In this document: piece after piece, positions 1 through 7,985 of the stretch
Layout of the letters: each line of letters opens with the position of its first letter
How positions within the stretch are numbered: position 1 is the first letter of the stretch
DNA from: Actinacidiphila bryophytorum
GTDB taxonomy: Bacteria > Actinomycetota > Actinomycetes > Streptomycetales > Streptomycetaceae
NCBI RefSeq assembly: GCF_016916835.1
Contig: NZ_JAFFIX010000020.1
Coordinates: 1-64,000 of the forward strand
Reading direction: 5' to 3'
DNA length: 64,000 nt
The notes under the pieces: generated by a model
Databases searched by the model: none
What the model was told of the DNA's origin: nothing
The model's input: the letters and a program-made list of their open reading frames with translations, nothing else
Made by a program: the position numbers and the translations under genes

Positions 1-8
1 ATTATTAG

Positions 9-50
9 GGGCCTGGCCTCGGATCCTTGATCCGGGGCCAGGCCCTTTTT
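9..50 (+). terminator. Rho-independent terminator of a gene upstream of the window
   Basis: GGGCCTGGCC (9-18) pairs with GGCCAGGCCC (36-45). An inner CGGATC/GATCCG stem (20-25/29-34) extends it, and five T residues follow (46-50). The T run on the plus strand means it ends a plus-strand transcript that begins before this window, so the next gene at 117 probably has its own promoter in about 50-110. Confidence 0.9.
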
Positions 51-116
51 GTGCCTGGGGTAGAGTCGGCCCGCAACGTTCGTACGTAGTAGTGGATACA
101 GCAGGAGGGGACCCCG

Positions 117-725
117 GTGGAGGTCCAGGAGACACGGGTCCAAACGGACCGGATCTTCACGATCCCGAACATCCTGAGTATGGCCCGGCTCGTCGGTGTG
201 CCGGTGTTCCTGTGGCTGATTCTGTGGCCCGAGTTCGGTGGTCCCAAGGCTGACGGCTGGGCACTCCTGGTGCTGGCGTTCAGCGGGGTGAGCGACTACC
301 TCGACGGCAAGTTGGCCCGGCGCTGGAATCAGATCAGCAACCTCGGCCGGCTGCTCGATCCCGCCGCCGACCGGCTGTATGTGCTGTCCACGCTGGTGGG
401 CCTCACGTGGCGGGGCATCCTGCCGCTGTGGATCACCGTCCTGCTGCTCGCGCGTGAGGCGATGATGGCTGTGATGCTGCTGATTCTTACGAGGCACCGT
501 TACGGCCCACCCCAGGTGAACTTCATCGGGAAAGCGGCTACCTTCAACCTCATGTACGCCTTTCCGCTGCTGCTGCTCAGCGACGGCAGCGGTTGGCTTG
601 CGACCCTGGCGGCTGTTTTCGGCTGGGCTTTCACAGGTTGGGGTACAACCCTGTACTGGTGGGCAGGGATCCTCTACGTGGTGCAGGTCCGCCGACTTGT
701 GAGGGCGGACACCACGGCTGACTGA
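117..725 (+). CDS. CDP-alcohol phosphatidyltransferase (PgsA-like)
   Basis: This is an integral-membrane enzyme that swaps the CMP of a CDP-alcohol (CDP-diacylglycerol) for an alcohol acceptor in phospholipid synthesis. The complete family signature D(x2)DG(x2)AR(x8)G(x3)D(x3)D is present: D60, D63-G64, A67-R68, G77, D81 and D85. Hydrophobic stretches on both sides fit the usual six-helix fold, and 202 residues is a normal length. The GTG start at 117 follows AGGAGG at suitable spacing. The position ahead of a DUF881/Sbp/DUF881 group resembles mycobacterial pgsA2 (Rv1822, from memory). The alcohol acceptor (glycerol-3-phosphate, inositol phosphate or another) cannot be told from sequence. Confidence 0.9.
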   Translation: MEVQETRVQTDRIFTIPNILSMARLVGVPVFLWLILWPEFGGPKADGWALLVLAFSGVSDYLDGKLARRWNQISNLGRLLDPAADRLYVLSTLVGLTWRGILPLWITVLLLAREAMMAVMLLILTRHRYGPPQVNFIGKAATFNLMYAFPLLLLSDGSGWLATLAAVFGWAFTGWGTTLYWWAGILYVVQVRRLVRADTTAD

Positions 726-748
726 GTCACGAGGAGGATGTTTCCGAC

Positions 749-3244
749 ATGAAAGCGGTTGTTATGGCCGGCGGCGAAGGTACCCGCCTTCGCCCAATGA
801 CCTCAAGCATGCCCAAACCTCTGCTCCCAGTCGTGAATCGGCCGATCATGCAGCACGTTCTGACGCTGCTCAAGAGGCACGGACTCACTGAGACGGTCGT
901 CACAGTCCAGTTTCTCGCATCCCTCGTGAAGAATTATTTCGGGGACGGCGAGGAATTCGGAATGGAGCTGACGTACGCGAACGAGGAGAAGCCGCTCGGT
1001 ACCGCGGGAAGTGTCAAGAACGCCGAGGACGCCCTCAGGGACGACTCCTTCCTGGTGATCTCGGGCGACGCTCTCACGGATTTCGACCTCACCGAGCTGA
1101 TCGAGTTCCACAAGCGGAAGGGCGGCCTCGTCACCGTCTGCCTGACCCGCGTGCCGAACCCGCTGGAGTTCGGCATCACCATCGTGGACGACGAGGGCAA
1201 GGTCGAGCGCTTCCTGGAGAAGCCGACCTGGGGCCAGGTCTTCTCCGACACCGTGAACACCGGTATCTACGTGATGGAGCCGGAGGTCTTCGACTACGTC
1301 GAGGCCGATGTGCCGGTCGACTGGTCCGGCGACGTCTTCCCGCAGCTGATGAAGGAAGGCAAGCCCATCTACGGCTTCATCGCCGAGGGCTACTGGGAGG
1401 ACGTCGGCACCCACGAGAGCTACGTGAAAGCCCAGGCGGACGTCCTCGAAGGCAAGGTCGACGTCGACATCGACGGGTTCGAGATCGCCCCGGGCGTGTG
1501 GGTGGCGGAGGGCGCCGAGGTGCACCCGGACGCCGTGCTGCGCGGCCCGCTGTTCATCGGCGACTACGCCAAGGTCGAGGCAGGCGCCGAGATCCGCGAG
1601 CACAGCGTCATCGGCTCCAACGTCGTCGTGAAGTCCGGGGCGTTCCTGCACAAGGCCGTGGTCCACGACAACGTGTACATCGGCCCGCAGACCAATCTGC
1701 GCGGCTGCGTGATCGGCAAGAACACGGACGTGATGCGGGCTGCCCGGATCGACGACGGGGCGGTGATCGGCGACGAGTGCCTGATCGGCGAGGAGTCGAT
1801 CATCGCCGGCACCGTACGCGTCTACCCCTTCAAGACCGTCGAGGCCGGCGCCTTCGTCAACACCTCGGTGATCTGGGAGTCCCGCGGCCAGGCGCATCTG
1901 TTCGGCGCCCGCGGGGTGTCCGGCATCCTGAACGTGGAGATCACCCCGGAGCTGGCCGTACGGCTGGCGGGGGCGTACGCGACGACACTCAAGAAGGGCG
2001 CGACCGTCACCACCGCCCGTGACCACTCCCGCGGTGCGCGCGCGCTCAAGCGGGCGGTGATCTCGGCGCTGCAGACCAGCGCGATCGAGGTGCGCGACCT
2101 GGAGAACGTGCCCATGCCGGTGGCCCGCCAGCAGACGGCGCGCGGCAGTGCGGGCGGCATCATGATCCGCACCTCGCCCGGGCGGCCCGACTCCCTCGAC
2201 ATCATGTTCTTCGACGAGCGCGGCGCCGACCTCTCGGCGGCCGGGCAGCGCAAGCTCGACCGGGTCTTCGCCCGGCAGGAGTACCGCAGGGCCTTCCCCG
2301 GCGAGATCGGCGACCTGCGCTTCCCCTCGACCGTCTTCGACTCCTACACCGGTGCGCTGCTGCGGGCGGTCGACATCTCCGGTATCGCCGAGGCGGGACT
2401 GAAGGTCGTCGTGGACGCCGCCAACGGCAGTGCGGGGCTCGTTCTGCCCTCGCTGCTCGGGCGGCTGGGCGTGGACTCGCTGATGGTCAACCCGGGCCTG
2501 GACGAGGCACGCCCCACAGAGACCGAGGAGAGCCGCAGGGCCGGGCTCGTACGGCTCGGCGAGATCGTGTCGTCGGCGCGGGCCGCGTTCGGTGTGCGGT
2601 TCGACCCGGTCGGCGAGCGGCTGTCGCTGGTGGACGAGCGAGGGCGGATCGTGGAGGACCACCGGGCGCTGCTGGTGCTGCTCGACCTGGTGGCCGCCGA
2701 GCGGCGCAGCGGGCGGGTGGCGCTGCCGGTCACCACGACCAGGATCGCCGAGCAGGTCGCCGCCTACCACGGCACCCAGGTCACCTGGACGACGACGTCG
2801 CCCGACGACCTGACCCGGGTCGGCCGCGAGGAGGGCACCATCTTCGGCGGCGACGCCCGCGGCGGCTTCATCGTGCCCGAGTTCAGCAGTGTCTTCGACG
2901 GCTCCGCGGCCTTCGTGCGGCTCATCGGCCTGGTGGCCCGCACGCAGCTCACCCTGAGCCAGATCGACGCCCGCATCCCGCAGGCGCACGTCCTCAAGCG
3001 GGACGTGCCGACCCCGTGGGCCGTCAAGGGCTCCGTCATGCGCCGGGTGGTCGAGGAGGCCGGCGAGCGCTCGGTGGACACCACCGACGGCGTACGGGTC
3101 GTGGAGTCCGACGGGCGCTGGATCATGGTGCTGCCCGACCCGGCGGAGGCCTTCACCCATCTGTGGGCGGAAGGCCCGGACGACGCGTCCGCGCAGGCGT
3201 TGCTGGACGAGTGGTCCCAGGTCGTGGAGGGCGCGGGGGAGTGA
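749..3244 (+). CDS. manC: Mannose-1-phosphate guanylyltransferase-type nucleotidyltransferase with a phosphomannomutase-like C-terminal domain
   Basis: The N-terminal 230 residues form a nucleotidyltransferase domain with the NTP-binding loop GGEGTRLRPMT (8-18), K23 and metal aspartates in SGDALTDFD (105-113). It should make NDP-mannose/glucose from sugar-1-phosphate plus NTP. Residues about 250-370 are left-handed beta-helix hexapeptide repeats. Residues about 380-831 align with the phosphomannomutase/phosphoglucomutase fold but lack its catalytic motifs. RTSPGRPDS near 474 replaces the TASHNP phosphoserine loop, FDPVGER near 619 replaces DGDGDR, and FGGDARGGF near 700 replaces the GEQSGH sugar loop. 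The start is ATG 749 after GAGGAGG. The gene follows the phosphatidyltransferase by 23 bp, probably as one operon. The family name is secure; GDP-mannose specificity is inferred from Streptomyces homologues recalled from memory. Confidence 0.85.
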   Translation: MKAVVMAGGEGTRLRPMTSSMPKPLLPVVNRPIMQHVLTLLKRHGLTETVVTVQFLASLVKNYFGDGEEFGMELTYANEEKPLGTAGSVKNAEDALRDDSFLVISGDALTDFDLTELIEFHKRKGGLVTVCLTRVPNPLEFGITIVDDEGKVERFLEKPTWGQVFSDTVNTGIYVMEPEVFDYVEADVPVDWSGDVFPQLMKEGKPIYGFIAEGYWEDVGTHESYVKAQADVLEGKVDVDIDGFEIAPGVWVAEGAEVHPDAVLRGPLFIGDYAKVEAGAEIREHSVIGSNVVVKSGAFLHKAVVHDNVYIGPQTNLRGCVIGKNTDVMRAARIDDGAVIGDECLIGEESIIAGTVRVYPFKTVEAGAFVNTSVIWESRGQAHLFGARGVSGILNVEITPELAVRLAGAYATTLKKGATVTTARDHSRGARALKRAVISALQTSAIEVRDLENVPMPVARQQTARGSAGGIMIRTSPGRPDSLDIMFFDERGADLSAAGQRKLDRVFARQEYRRAFPGEIGDLRFPSTVFDSYTGALLRAVDISGIAEAGLKVVVDAANGSAGLVLPSLLGRLGVDSLMVNPGLDEARPTETEESRRAGLVRLGEIVSSARAAFGVRFDPVGERLSLVDERGRIVEDHRALLVLLDLVAAERRSGRVALPVTTTRIAEQVAAYHGTQVTWTTTSPDDLTRVGREEGTIFGGDARGGFIVPEFSSVFDGSAAFVRLIGLVARTQLTLSQIDARIPQAHVLKRDVPTPWAVKGSVMRRVVEEAGERSVDTTDGVRVVESDGRWIMVLPDPAEAFTHLWAEGPDDASAQALLDEWSQVVEGAGE

Positions 3245-3263
3245 CCCGGCGGTAGGCGGACGG

Positions 3264-3288
3264 GCCGCCCGGCGCGGGGCCGGGCGGC
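3264..3288 (+). terminator. GC-rich hairpin after the nucleotidyltransferase gene
   Basis: GCCGCCCGGC (3264-3273) pairs perfectly with GCCGGGCGGC (3279-3288) around a 5-nt loop, 20 bp after the stop codon. No T run follows, as is common for actinomycete terminators. Confidence 0.6.
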
Positions 3289-3372
3289 GGCCCCGCGCGA
3301 TCGGCCACCCGAACGGCGCGCCGTGAGGGGGCCGTTCGAGTGTGGTGGTTCCGACGTGCGACGATGTGCGGC

Positions 3373-4305
3373 ATGCCGCAGCCGCAACCCGATCGGAGCA
3401 GCCCCGCGACCGGGGCTGCTCAGCGGCGGCCCGACGCCTCGATGTTCCTGCTCACCAACGTCATGGAGCACGCGCTCGACGACGGGTACGCCGAGGCGGC
3501 GGCCCGCCGCGGCCAGGTGGGCACCTCGCGGCTGCCGACGTCGCTCAGCGGCCGGCTCGGCCTTGCCGCGGGCCTCGTGCTCGCGGCCGTCGTGGTCACC
3601 GTGGGCGCGGCCCAGGCGCACCGGGCGGCGCCCACCGAGGCCAGGGAGCGGCAGAAGCTGATCGACAGGGTCCAGGCGGAGACCAGGAGCGCGGACGGCC
3701 TCCAGGCCAGTGTGGACAGCCTGCGCGACAGTGTCTCGGCCGAGCAGCGCGCGGCCCTGCAGAACCACGGCGGCGACAACACCGCGCAGCTCGAACTGCT
3801 GGCGGGCGCCACCCCGGTGCACGGGCCCGGCGTCAAGCTGGTCGTGGACGACGCCAAGGAGGCCGCACAGGGCGGCACCGGCGGTCCGCGGGAGAGCAGC
3901 GGCTTCTCCGACACCGGGCGGGTCCGCGACCGCGACATGCAGCGCGTGGTGAACGGCCTGTGGGCGTCGGGCGCGGAGGCGATCAGCGTCAACGGGCAGC
4001 GGTTGACCGCACTGTCGGCGATCCGGGCCGCCGGGGACGCCATACTGGTCGACAACAGACCGCTGGTTCCGCCGTATACGGTGCTGGCGATCGGTGACGG
4101 GGAAAAGCTGAGCACGGCCTTCCAGGACAGTGCGGACGGTCAGTATCTGCACGTGCTTCAGGAGAACTACGGGATCCGGGCGAGCGTCACCGTGGAGAAG
4201 GACGTCCGCCTGCCTGCCGCGCCCAGCCTGATCGTGCGCTACGCCCGGCCGGTACCGGGCGGCAGCGGGCAGGCGGACACCGCCGCAACAGGGAAGGGTT
4301 CGTAG
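3373..4305 (+). CDS. DUF881 family membrane-anchored protein (first copy)
   Basis: The 310-residue protein has a cytoplasmic N-terminus of about 60 residues and one transmembrane segment (about 62-81). A heptad-rich helical stretch follows (about 84-130), then the DUF881 domain, giving an N-in, extracytoplasmic C-terminal topology. Biochemical function is unknown. The family is usually encoded beside small basic protein Sbp and cell-division or cell-wall genes. ATG 3373 was chosen over upstream in-frame starts because MPQPQPDRSS matches the recalled N-terminus of Streptomyces homologues. The TAG stop overlaps the GTG start of the next gene (TAGTG at 4303-4307), which indicates translational coupling. 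Confidence 0.85.
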   Translation: MPQPQPDRSSPATGAAQRRPDASMFLLTNVMEHALDDGYAEAAARRGQVGTSRLPTSLSGRLGLAAGLVLAAVVVTVGAAQAHRAAPTEARERQKLIDRVQAETRSADGLQASVDSLRDSVSAEQRAALQNHGGDNTAQLELLAGATPVHGPGVKLVVDDAKEAAQGGTGGPRESSGFSDTGRVRDRDMQRVVNGLWASGAEAISVNGQRLTALSAIRAAGDAILVDNRPLVPPYTVLAIGDGEKLSTAFQDSADGQYLHVLQENYGIRASVTVEKDVRLPAAPSLIVRYARPVPGGSGQADTAATGKGS

Positions 4306-4637
4306 TGATCGCCGTACTGGGCCTCGTCGTGGGAGTCGTGGTCGGACTCGTGGTGCGCCCCGTGGTGCCGACCGGGGTCGAGCCGTACCTCCCGATCGCC
4401 GTGGTCGCCGCGCTCGACGCCGTCTTCGGCGGCCTGCGCGCGATGCTCGACGGGATCTTCGACGACAAGGTCTTCGTGGTCTCCTTCCTGTCCAACGTGG
4501 TGGTGGCCGCGCTGATCGTCTTCCTCGGCGACAAGCTCGGGGTGGGAGCGCAGCTGTCGACCGGTGTGGTGGTCGTCCTCGGCATCAGGATCTTCTCCAA
4601 CGCCGCGGCCATCCGCCGCCACGTCTTCCGGGCGTGA
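4305..4637 (+). CDS. sbp: Small basic family membrane protein (Sbp, DUF1290)
   Basis: This 110-residue protein has three predicted transmembrane helices (about 2-22, 27-46 and 57-75) plus a hydrophobic C-terminal stretch (about 80-97), and ends in a basic tail with RIFSNAAAIRRHVFRA. It matches the small basic protein family that lies near division genes in many Gram-positives. Its molecular role is not established. It starts with a GTG inside the preceding stop codon and is followed by the second DUF881 gene after 7 bp, so the three genes read as one translational unit. The DUF881-Sbp-DUF881 trio suggests a membrane complex, which is inference from gene order. Confidence 0.88.
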   Translation: MIAVLGLVVGVVVGLVVRPVVPTGVEPYLPIAVVAALDAVFGGLRAMLDGIFDDKVFVVSFLSNVVVAALIVFLGDKLGVGAQLSTGVVVVLGIRIFSNAAAIRRHVFRA

Positions 4638-4644
4638 CCGCGGT

Positions 4645-5529
4645 ATGAGCGACGAGCACGACGACGACGCGCAGGACCGGCGCGCCGACGACCCGCAGGC
4701 GCAGGAGCCGCAGGCAGGCGGCGGGCAGCAGGAGCAGGACCCGCAGGACGGGGGAGCGCACGCCGAGGACGCGCCCGAGGAGCCCCGTGAGCCGGCCGCA
4801 GCACAGCCCAGCGGGCGGCAGCGGCTGCTGGCCGGGCTGTGGCCGCCGCGGGCCTCACGCGCCCAGCTGACGGTCGCGGTGCTGCTGTTCGTGCTGGGTC
4901 TGGGACTGGCCATCCAGGTGAACACCACCAGCGACAACGGCGGCGCCCTGCGCGGCGCCCGCCAGGAGGACCTGGTCCGCATCCTCACCGAGGTGGACAA
5001 CCGCACCCAGCGCCTGGAGGACGAGAAGCGCGGCCTGGAGACCCAGCGCAGCGAGCTGCAGTCCAGCTCGGACCAGGCGGCGGAGGCGCTCAAGCAGACC
5101 CGCCAGAAGGAGCAGCAGCTCGGTATCCTGGCGGGCACCGTCACGGCTGAGGGGCCGGGGATCACGCTGACGATCACCGACCCGCACGGCGGGGTCGCGG
5201 CGGACTCGCTGCTGGACACCCTGCAGGAACTGCGGGCGGCCGGTGCCGAGGCGATCCAGATCAACGACGTGCGGGTGGTCGCCGACACGTACTTCACCGA
5301 CGGTGCGGACGGGGTGCTGATCGACGGCCGCCCGGTGTCCCAGCCGTACGTGTTCAAGGTGATCGGCAACCCGCAGGATCTGGAGCCGGCGCTGAACATC
5401 CCGGGCGGGGTGGTGCAGACGCTGGAGAAGGAGCAGGCCACGGCTGATGTGGTGAGGTCGCAGAAGATCGTCGTGGACGCCTTGCGGCCGTTGAAGCAGC
5501 CTGACTACGCTCGGTCGTCATCCCGGTGA
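4645..5529 (+). CDS. DUF881 family membrane-anchored protein (second copy)
   Basis: This 294-residue paralogue of the gene at 3373 has an unusually acidic, Gln- and Pro-rich N-terminus (about residues 1-60, with D/E runs). One transmembrane helix follows near 72-92, then a coiled-coil region (about 105-150, with repeated QR/EK heptads) and the DUF881 domain. ATG 4645 lies 7 bp after sbp. The two DUF881 copies differ mainly in the charge of the cytoplasmic leader (neutral/basic versus strongly acidic), which could let them make different cytoplasmic contacts. Function is unknown. Confidence 0.85.
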   Translation: MSDEHDDDAQDRRADDPQAQEPQAGGGQQEQDPQDGGAHAEDAPEEPREPAAAQPSGRQRLLAGLWPPRASRAQLTVAVLLFVLGLGLAIQVNTTSDNGGALRGARQEDLVRILTEVDNRTQRLEDEKRGLETQRSELQSSSDQAAEALKQTRQKEQQLGILAGTVTAEGPGITLTITDPHGGVAADSLLDTLQELRAAGAEAIQINDVRVVADTYFTDGADGVLIDGRPVSQPYVFKVIGNPQDLEPALNIPGGVVQTLEKEQATADVVRSQKIVVDALRPLKQPDYARSSSR

Positions 5530-5635
5530 GGCGGGGGGTCGGGGCGTCGGTGGACTGTTGCGTGGTGGAAACTGTGTGTAGTGAGGGTTCGTCCTGCCTT
5601 ACGGGCGGGTCTGCGTCTTTCAAGGGGAATCGCCC

Positions 5636-6418
5636 GTGAAGTTGTTTGGGAAGTTGTTCGGCAAGAGCGCGCGGCAGTCGGGTGACCCGGCGACCGCACG
5701 GCACCGCGCGCCACGCGGCACCGCGGAGGACGAGCAGTCCGCCGACCGCCCGCTGTTCAGGAACGACGGGCAGGGCAGGGGCGGCTACGCCGGTGCGCCC
5801 GGCGCGGCACCTGTTGACCCTGCGTCCTCCGCTCGCATAGGTTCCGGGGAACCATCGGCCTCGGCCACGGGTGGAGGGTTCGGTTTGCAGGTCTGCGGCA
5901 GGTGCGGTTTCCAGAATGCGGCGGCCGGCCGCTTCTGCTCCAACTGCGGCGCCCCGCTGCGCCCGGGCGCAGGCCCCGGCGAGCGCGCGTCGGAGACGAC
6001 GTCCACGATCTCGATCTCCGGCATCGAGGCGTACGAGGCCGAGGCGACCGGCCAGATCCGCACCCCGTCGCTGTCCCCGGAGGCGCAGGCCGCCGTCGAG
6101 GCGCTGCCGCCGGGCTCCGCGCTGCTCGTGGTGCGCCGCGGTCCGAACTCGGGCAGCCGCTTCCTGCTGGACGGCGAGCTGACCACGGCGGGCCGGCACC
6201 CGCAGAGCGACATCTTCCTGGACGACGTGACGGTCTCCCGGCGGCATGTGGAGTTCCGCCGCGGCCCCGACGGTTCCTTCACCGTCTCCGACGTGGGCAG
6301 CCTGAACGGCACCTACGTCAACCGGGAGCGGATCGACGCGGTGACGCTGTCCAACGGGGACGAGGTCCAGATCGGCAAGTACCGGCTGGTCTTCTACGCG
6401 AGCCAGCGGGGCATCTGA
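5636..6418 (+). CDS. garA: GarA/OdhI-type FHA domain protein with an N-terminal zinc ribbon
   Basis: The 260-residue protein has a low-complexity leader (1-80) and a four-cysteine zinc ribbon (C87, C90, C101, C104). The threonine-rich phosphorylation motif ETTST follows (120-124), then a C-terminal FHA domain (about 165-255; G186-R187, S201RRH204, SLNGTYVN 222-229). In the GarA/OdhI family the unphosphorylated protein inhibits 2-oxoglutarate dehydrogenase, and Ser/Thr kinase phosphorylation of the ETTST motif makes the FHA domain bind itself and release the enzyme. The motif is intact here. The zinc ribbon is extra relative to mycobacterial and corynebacterial GarA/OdhI. The GTG start follows AAGGGGA. 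The FtsR and DUF151 neighbours repeat the corynebacterial odhI locus. Confidence 0.88.
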   Translation: MKLFGKLFGKSARQSGDPATARHRAPRGTAEDEQSADRPLFRNDGQGRGGYAGAPGAAPVDPASSARIGSGEPSASATGGGFGLQVCGRCGFQNAAAGRFCSNCGAPLRPGAGPGERASETTSTISISGIEAYEAEATGQIRTPSLSPEAQAAVEALPPGSALLVVRRGPNSGSRFLLDGELTTAGRHPQSDIFLDDVTVSRRHVEFRRGPDGSFTVSDVGSLNGTYVNRERIDAVTLSNGDEVQIGKYRLVFYASQRGI

Positions 6419-6464
6419 CGCCTTCCCGGCCCCGGCCGGGGATCCGCCTTCCAGAAGGGTGCTC

Positions 6465-7211
6465 ATGCCGCGAACGCCGGGCGGTGCCGGGGACGGCACC
6501 GCCGCCCCGGACGGCGCACTGCTGAGCATCGGGGCGGTGCTGGGGCAGCTGCGGGCCGAGTTCCCCGAGGTCACCATCTCCAAGATCCGCTTCCTGGAGG
6601 CGGAGGGCCTGGTCGAACCGCAGCGCACCCCGTCCGGCTACCGCAAGTTCGCGGCGCAGGACGTGCAGCGCCTGGCGTACGTGCTGCGGGTGCAGCGGGA
6701 TCACTACCTGCCGCTCCGGGTGATCAAGGAGCATCTGGCGGGCCTGGACCGCGGCGAGCAGCCGGTCCTGCCGGGCCGCGCCGCCGCCGCGCCCGACGGG
6801 CAGCCGCAGGACGCCCCCGAGAACGCCCTGCGCGGCCCCCAGGAGCTCCGCGTGGGCCGGGAGGAGCTGCTGGCGGCCACCGGGGCGGCAGCGGCGGAGC
6901 TGGACCAGTGGGAGGCCTACGGGCTCGTGGAGGCCGGCGGCGACGGCGGCTACGACGCCGAGGCGCTGGTCATCGGCCGGCTCATCGCGGACCTGGGCCG
7001 CCGCGGCCTGGAGCCGCGGCACCTGCGGGCCGTGAAGGCGGCGGCGGACCGGGAGGCGGGCCTGGTGGAGCAGCTGGTGGCGCCGCTGCGCCGGCACCGC
7101 AACCCGCAGACCCGCCGACACGCCGAGGCAACGGCGGAGGAGCTGGCCGAGCTGTCCGTACGGCTGCATGCGGCCATGGTGCGGTCCGCCCTGCGCCTGC
7201 GGCTGCGCTGA
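6465..7211 (+). CDS. ftsR: MerR family regulator, FtsR-like
   Basis: The 248-residue protein carries a winged MerR helix-turn-helix near residues 15-85 (SIGAVLGQLRAEFPEV, KIRFLEAEGLVEP, GYRKF). No metal- or drug-sensing cysteines are visible. Being encoded directly after garA and before a DUF151 gene matches corynebacterial FtsR, an activator of ftsZ, and mycobacterial Rv1828 (both recalled). ATG 6465 was chosen because AGAAGG ends 6 nt upstream; a GTG at 6459 overlaps that site. It is 46 bp after garA and likely cotranscribed. Its role as an ftsZ activator in this organism is inference. Confidence 0.85.
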   Translation: MPRTPGGAGDGTAAPDGALLSIGAVLGQLRAEFPEVTISKIRFLEAEGLVEPQRTPSGYRKFAAQDVQRLAYVLRVQRDHYLPLRVIKEHLAGLDRGEQPVLPGRAAAAPDGQPQDAPENALRGPQELRVGREELLAATGAAAAELDQWEAYGLVEAGGDGGYDAEALVIGRLIADLGRRGLEPRHLRAVKAAADREAGLVEQLVAPLRRHRNPQTRRHAEATAEELAELSVRLHAAMVRSALRLRLR

Positions 7212-7290
7212 CCGGGAATTCCCGCCGGTCCGCCGGCACCGGGCGGCGGCCCCCGGGGTGCCCGACTACCCAAACCCGGCGGGCACGTCC

Positions 7291-7296
7291 TAGGGT
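7291..7296 (+). promoter_or_regulatory. -10 element of a probable leaderless promoter
   Basis: TAGGGT starts exactly 12 bp before the GTG start codon of the DUF151 gene, so transcription would begin at or next to that codon. No ribosome binding site precedes the start. This suggests the DUF151 gene has its own transcript in addition to any read-through from ftsR. Confidence 0.55.
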
Positions 7297-7302
7297 TGAC
7301 GT

Positions 7303-7776
7303 GTGAACGAGCTCGATGTTGTGGGTGTCCGGGTGGAAATGCCCTCCAATCAACCGATCGTGCTCCTGCGAGAAGTAGGAGGCGACCGGTACCTGCCCAT
7401 CTGGATCGGGCCGGGCGAGGCCACCGCCATCGCCTTCGCGCAGCAGGGAATGACGCCTGCGCGACCGCTGACGCACGACCTGTTCAAGGACGTACTCGAA
7501 GCCGTGGGGCAGACCCTCACCGAGGTCCGCATCACCGACCTGCGGGAAGGTGTCTTCTACGCCGAGCTGGTCTTCGCCAGCGGCGTCGAGGTCAGCGCCC
7601 GCCCCTCGGACGCCATAGCGCTCGCACTGCGCACCGGGACGCCGATCTACGGCAGCGACGGTGTGCTGGACGACGCGGGAATCGCGATCCCCGACGAGCA
7701 GGAGGACGAGGTGGAGAAATTCCGCGAGTTCCTCGACCAGATCTCGCCGGAGGACTTCGGTACCAGCAACCAGTGA
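7303..7776 (+). CDS. Bifunctional nuclease family (DUF151) protein
   Basis: This 157-residue single-domain DUF151 protein opens with VNELDVVGVRVEMPSNQP and carries the conserved block GDRYLPIWIGPGEATAIAF, with an acidic C-terminal helix (DEQEDEVEKF). Members of this family are called bifunctional nucleases from plant work and DUF151 in bacteria; nuclease activity in actinomycetes is not established. It sits between the two MerR genes, as in corynebacteria and mycobacteria. The GTG start is leaderless-like. Confidence 0.88.
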   Translation: MNELDVVGVRVEMPSNQPIVLLREVGGDRYLPIWIGPGEATAIAFAQQGMTPARPLTHDLFKDVLEAVGQTLTEVRITDLREGVFYAELVFASGVEVSARPSDAIALALRTGTPIYGSDGVLDDAGIAIPDEQEDEVEKFREFLDQISPEDFGTSNQ

Positions 7777-7867
7777 CCCGCCTGGGATGGGCAAGGTTGC
7801 CACGATGAGACCATTCGGGGAGGCGTTCCCTGTGCCGGTCACATCAAACCACTCGTGGGGTGACTTT

Positions 7868-7885
7868 CACTCGGCGTGCCGAGTG
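7868..7885. promoter_or_regulatory. 18-bp perfect palindrome upstream of the second MerR gene
   Basis: CACTCGGC-GT-GCCGAGTG is a perfect inverted repeat ending 9 bp before the -35 box of the promoter at 7895. It is a strong operator candidate for a dimeric regulator, possibly the MerR protein encoded next. Confidence 0.6.
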
Positions 7886-7894
7886 TGGCGATCG

Positions 7895-7923
7895 TTGACG
7901 CACCCCTGGTGACTGCCTACCGT
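7895..7923 (+). promoter_or_regulatory. HrdB-type promoter of the second MerR gene
   Basis: TTGACG (7895-7900), a 17-bp spacer and TACCGT (7918-7923) match the actinobacterial housekeeping consensus TTGACN-N17-TANNNT. This gives a 5' UTR of about 55 nt before the GTG at 7986. Confidence 0.75.
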
Positions 7924-7985
7924 CGAAGTGGAAAGTCCCGTGGCACGTGCGCGCGGTGTTCGGGACGTGAAGGACGGAGGGCGGC

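Noticed and set aside
803..3160. Long minus-strand open frame of 785 codons opposite the nucleotidyltransferase gene
   Set aside because: It is a shadow of a high-GC coding region. Its translation is His/Arg/Asp/Val-rich with no recognisable domain, and the plus-strand product has clear motifs.
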